Assembly (NCBI RefSeq): GCF_024213665.1
Contig: NZ_JANAVP010000002.1
Location: 181,634 to 245,633 of the forward strand
From: Streptomyces sp. A3M-1-3
GTDB lineage: Bacteria; Actinomycetota; Actinomycetes; Streptomycetales; Streptomycetaceae
Direction: 5' to 3'
DNA length: 64,000 nucleotides
Shown: positions 61,125 through 64,000 of the stretch, piece by piece
How the letters are laid out: every line of letters starts with the position of its first letter
Position numbering within the stretch: position 1 is the first letter of the stretch
Position numbers and translations under genes: made by a program
Notes under the pieces: model-generated
What the model saw: only the letters and a program-made list of their open reading frames with translations
Told to the model about the DNA's origin: nothing
Databases searched by the model: none

Positions 61125-61511
61125 TCAGGCGGCGGTCTTCGGCGCGTTGACGTCGCTCGGGAGCGCCTTCTGGGCGACCTCGACGAGCGCGGCGAACGCG
61201 TTGGCGTCGTTGACCGCGAGCTCGGCCAGGATCTTGCGGTCCACCTCGATGTTGGCGGCCTTCAGACCCTGGATGAGGCGGTTGTACGTCATGCCGTTCT
61301 GGCGGGCAGCGGCGTTGATGCGCTGGATCCACAGCTGACGGAAGTCGCCCTTGCGCTTCTTGCGGTCGTTGTAGTTGTAGACCAGGGAGTGGGTGACCTG
61401 CTCCTTGGCCTTGCGGTACAGGCGCGAACGCTGGCCGCGGTAACCGCTGGCGGCCTCGAGGATTGCCCGGCGCTTCTTGTGGGCGTTGACTGCCCGCTTG
61501 ACGCGTGCCAC
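61125..61511 (-). CDS. rplT: 50S ribosomal protein L20
   Basis: A 128-residue ribosomal protein with the standard start [14 protein letters not shown] and the family [17 protein letters not shown]. It binds 23S rRNA during early 50S assembly. It is the last gene of infC-rpmI-rplT. A short extra C-terminal tail ([11 protein letters not shown]) is common in actinobacteria. Confidence 0.97.
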   Translation of the reverse strand: MARVKRAVNAHKKRRAILEAASGYRGQRSRLYRKAKEQVTHSLVYNYNDRKKRKGDFRQLWIQRINAAARQNGMTYNRLIQGLKAANIEVDRKILAELAVNDANAFAALVEVAQKALPSDVNAPKTAA

Positions 61512-61612
61512 TTGTTAACTCCTTGTAGCGGGGCCGCGGTTGGACTCACACGGCCCGGAAACGAATTGGTCCCGGTCTCGGCGCGCGCCCCCGGTCACCG
61601 GAGGCACGGACG

Positions 61613-61807
61613 TCACTTGCCGAGAAGCTTCTTGATGGTCTTCGAGTCACCCGGGGCCATCTCGGCGTTGCCGGTGAGGCGACGCGTCAGCTTGGACGAC
61701 TTGTGCTCGAGCAGGTGGCGCTTGCCTGCGCGCTCGCGGAGCACCTTGCCGGAGCCGGTGATCTTGAAGCGCTTCTTGGCACCGCTGTGCGTCTTGTTCT
61801 TCGGCAT
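61613..61807 (-). CDS. rpmI: 50S ribosomal protein L35
   Basis: A 64-residue protein, full length for the family: [39 protein letters not shown]. It lies between infC and rplT with 100-base spacers on both sides. Confidence 0.97.
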   Translation of the reverse strand: MPKNKTHSGAKKRFKITGSGKVLRERAGKRHLLEHKSSKLTRRLTGNAEMAPGDSKTIKKLLGK

Positions 61808-61909
61808 CGCGCCGTTCTCTCCTCGTCAGTGGCGCTCCCGCCGGTCCGTGGACCGGCATATGGGAGCGTCAGATGTGTGGGTTGTGTCCGGGGCGGGCCT
61901 GCTCCGGAA

Positions 61910-62545
61910 TCAGGCCTCGGCCGATTCCTCGGAGGCGGCCTCCGGAGCGGAGTCCTCCACCTGGGCGGGCTGGCCCTGGCGCTCGGCCTTGCGGGCGGCC
62001 TGCGCCTCGCGGGCCTCGGCCATCGCCTCGGTCTTCTTCTTGTGCGGACCGAGAACCATGATCATGTTTCGGCCGTCCTGCTTCGGGTTCGACTCGATGA
62101 ACCCGAGGTCCTGGACATCCTCGGCGAGACGCTGCAGCAGCCGGTAGCCGAGTTCCGGCCGGGACTGCTCGCGACCACGGAACATGATCGTGATCTTGAC
62201 CTTGTCGCCCTGCTTGAGGAACCGAACGACGTGACCCTTCTTGGTGTCATAGTCGTGCGGGTCGATCTTCGGCCGGAGCTTCATCTCCTTGATGACCGTG
62301 TGCGCCTGGTTCTTGCGCGCTTCACGGGCCTTCATGGCCGACTCGTACTTGAACTTCCCGTAGTCCATGAGCTTGCACACGGGCGGGCGGGCGGTCGCCG
62401 CCACCTCGACCAGGTCGAGGTCGTACTCCTGCGCAAGCTCCAGGGCCTTGGCAAGCGGAACAATCCCGACCTGCTCGCCGCTGGGACCGACAAGTCGCAC
62501 CTCGGGAACGCGAATCCGGTCGTTGATGCGGGGCTCGGCGCTGAT
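61910..62545 (-). CDS. infC: Translation initiation factor IF-3 with probable AUC start
   Basis: A 211-residue IF-3. The conserved N-terminus [20 protein letters not shown] is encoded only if translation begins at ATC 62545. An in-frame TGA lies four codons upstream and no ATG, GTG or TTG occurs until GTG 62500, which would delete the first 15 residues. AGGAGG is four bases before the ATC. In E. coli infC begins at AUU and IF-3 represses its own initiation, so an AUC start here implies the same autocontrol. The C-terminus has an Ala/Glu-rich actinobacterial tail. Confidence 0.9.
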   Translation of the reverse strand: MSAEPRINDRIRVPEVRLVGPSGEQVGIVPLAKALELAQEYDLDLVEVAATARPPVCKLMDYGKFKYESAMKAREARKNQAHTVIKEMKLRPKIDPHDYDTKKGHVVRFLKQGDKVKITIMFRGREQSRPELGYRLLQRLAEDVQDLGFIESNPKQDGRNMIMVLGPHKKKTEAMAEAREAQAARKAERQGQPAQVEDSAPEAASEESAEA

Positions 62546-62943
62546 GGATCCTCCTCAGTAGCACCACACGACTGCCTGGCAGACAGCCGCGTAACGTCTG
62601 TTTCGTCAGACCAACCGAGCCGGAACGCGAAAAATGCCCCGGACGGGACACAGGCGGAAGCTCCTCGAATACCGGAACACCGCCGCGTACCATCGCGGGG
62701 CGCACATCGGGCGGCTCCATCGTCCGTACGGAACGATGGTCGCCACCTGACCGGTGACCCGCCGCCCCTGAGGACGGCCAGGTGGGAGATCGGAGCCTCC
62801 ACTTGTGGGCCGGACACATGCGTATCCAGCCGGTCGTGCACCCAGCATACCAGTGACCGGGGGCGCGTCCCACTCGGGCGGATACGGGCCATAGGCTTGA
62901 CCACACCGTCCACCAGCACCCTGAGCAAGAAGAAGCGAGCACG
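62546..62943. other. Divergent leader between infC and DUF1844
   Basis: No gene was recognised in this 398-base stretch. A TATGCT box on the minus strand (around 62845-62850) could start a 300-base infC leader; such a long untranslated leader fits the autoregulated IF-3 operon, but I did not find a known L20 leader motif. Confidence 0.45.
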
Positions 62944-63321
62944 ATGACTACCGCAGGCGACGCCACCCCGTCCGAGCAGGCCGCGACCCCCGACTACGAG
63001 GACCTGACCCGCGACATCGCGGACGTGCCGGCGGTCGAGGTGATCACTACGGTCGCGGTGCATCTGCTGAGCGCGGCGGCGGTCAACCTGGGCCTGGACA
63101 AGCCGGACTCCGAGCACAAGGACCTCGACGAGGCGCGGAAGCTGATCACGGCCCTGGCCGGCCTGGTCACGGCGAGCGCGACCGAGATCAGCTCCTTCCA
63201 CGCGGCGCCACTGCGCGACGGCCTGAAGTCGCTGCAGCTGGCGTTCCGCGAGGCGTCCCTGGTCCCGGACGAGCCGGGCCAGGGCCCCGGCGAGAAATTC
63301 ACGGGCCCGGTCTTCGGCTGA
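62944..63321 (+). CDS. DUF1844-family protein
   Basis: A 125-residue protein with the family sequence VEVITTVAVHLLSAAAVNLGL and DLDEARKLITALAGLVTASA. It is regularly beside infC in actinobacteria. It is mostly helical and may be membrane-associated. A GAAGAAG site is 9 bases before the ATG. Its last codons (GPVFG and the stop) are repeated twice more downstream. Confidence 0.85.
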   Translation: MTTAGDATPSEQAATPDYEDLTRDIADVPAVEVITTVAVHLLSAAAVNLGLDKPDSEHKDLDEARKLITALAGLVTASATEISSFHAAPLRDGLKSLQLAFREASLVPDEPGQGPGEKFTGPVFG

Positions 63322-63535
63322 GCCACCGGTGCGGGTGAGCGGCAGGTGCGGGTCAGCGGCGGGTGCCCTGTCTGTCGCGCGGGGTACGAGGGGTCGCCCC
63401 CGGAAGACGGCAGCCACGGCCCGGTCTTCGGCTGAGCCACCGGTGCGGGTGAGCGGCGGGTGCCCTGCCTGTCGCGCGGGGTACGGGGTCGCCCCCGGGA
63501 GACGGCAGCCACGGGCCCGGTCCTCGGCTGAGCCC
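63304..63535. repeat. Tandem copies of the DUF1844 gene 3' end
   Basis: GGCCCGGTCTTCGGCTGAGC begins at 63304 and again at 63418, followed by CACCGGTGCGGGTGAGCGGC each time; a third partial copy starts at about 63513. The first period is about 114 bases and the second about 95, the difference being one extra 17-19 base piece. Each copy carries the stop codon. Confidence 0.85.
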
Positions 63536-63540
63536 CTGAC

Positions 63541-64000
63541 CTACTTTTCTTTCCGTACGTACAGGGGCTCGCCCGGCGGGGTGGCCTCCGGCGGGAGCAG
63601 GGCCAGGTCCAGGCCGCGCACCAGGCGGGCGCGCAGGACCTCGTCCGCCGCCAGCGCTCCGGCCACCCGCCGGGCCGCCTCCGCCGCGTCCGCGCCGGGG
63701 GCGAGGACCAGCGCGAGGGTGCCGTCCGCCCGGCCGGGGCCGAGGTGGGCGCGCAGGACCGCCGGTTCTGCGGCGACCGCGGACCGTACCGCCGCCGTGA
63801 CGGCGGGATCGTCGAGCAGGTCCGCGCTGGTACGGCCCTCCGCCAGCGCCAGCAGCGCGGAACCGGTGAGCTGGAACGGAACCGGGCCCGCCAGGTCGAG
63901 CACCACCGTGTCCGCACGCTCATGCGCGGCGGCCTGAAGCGCCTGGTGCAGCGGCACGGCGACAGGCCGGGCCTGCGGGTCCCAGCGGGCCAGTGACTCG
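63541..64000 (-). CDS. SseB-like protein, C-terminal part (runs off the window)
   Basis: The frame is open to the window edge, reading ESLARWDPQARPVAVPLHQAL, then ADTVVLDLAGPVPFQLTGSAL and ALAEGRTSADLLDDP, so the 5' end lies beyond 64000. The middle resembles the C-terminal part of SseB-family proteins in Streptomyces; the end is a distinctive PPGEPLYVRKEK. A GTG at 63957 is in frame but is unlikely to be the true start. Confidence 0.6.
   Translation of the reverse strand, partial: ESLARWDPQARPVAVPLHQALQAAAHERADTVVLDLAGPVPFQLTGSALLALAEGRTSADLLDDPAVTAAVRSAVAAEPAVLRAHLGPGRADGTLALVLAPGADAAEAARRVAGALAADEVLRARLVRGLDLALLPPEATPPGEPLYVRKEK

Overview
The window is chromosomal DNA from a high-GC actinomycete, almost certainly a Streptomyces. 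The evidence is very high GC, GTG/TTG starts, many genes with no Shine-Dalgarno sequence (leaderless), Tat and lipoprotein signals, a PP2C/SpoIIE-like and NsdA-like regulatory repertoire, and a gene order (cob genes, metNIQ, argGH, argCJBDR, pheST, rplT-rpmI-infC) that I recognise from Streptomyces chromosomes.

Layout. 0-4 kb: zinc-ribbon protein, phosphotransferase, two small proteins and a Ser/Thr kinase. 4.16-8.32 kb: a small integrative element with a large serine integrase and an XRE/TPR regulator, inserted in the 3' end of a SpoU methyltransferase gene. The 15-bp att core is present at both ends and the displaced spoU tail is stranded on the far side. 9.3-15.6 kb: corrin genes (CysG-type cobA, a BluB-CobT fusion with a long Pro/Glu/Ala tail, cobL), interrupted by a minisatellite. 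15.7-26.4 kb: metQ-metI-metN, acetyltransferases, a small sigma factor, GDPD, PlsC, an MFS pump with its TetR repressor, and a HAD pseudogene. 26.4-35.6 kb: arginine biosynthesis (argH, argG; argC-J-B-D-R) with ARG-box-like palindromes upstream of argG and argC.

35.7-39.5 kb: two back-to-back segments bounded by TGTGAC...GTCACA inverted repeats that resemble IS21-family ends but contain no transposase. The first carries a PP2C phosphatase. The second carries a rifampicin monooxygenase (rox) gene, a sequence matching the rifamycin-associated element, and debris of a glycosyltransferase and a DUF47 gene. 39.5-51.5 kb: MFS pump, DUF5997 plus LysR-type sensor domain, monomeric isocitrate dehydrogenase, several decayed genes, a histidine-phosphatase-fold pseudoenzyme, a MocR regulator divergent from an EamA exporter with overlapping start codons, and a hydroxybutyryl-CoA dehydrogenase. 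51.5-64 kb: NUDIX, NsdA-like regulator, PP2C phosphatase, pheS-pheT, a histidine kinase, a CTAG-flanked MITE, TrmH methyltransferase, rplT-rpmI-infC (infC appears to start at AUC), DUF1844 and the 3' part of an SseB-like gene.

A dispersed family of 30-39 bp palindromic elements occurs in argB, twice in pheT, between argG and argH, and (degenerate) downstream of pheT. The copies inside genes keep the reading frame and add amino acids. All calls were made by reading the sequence and from family knowledge; no database search was run.
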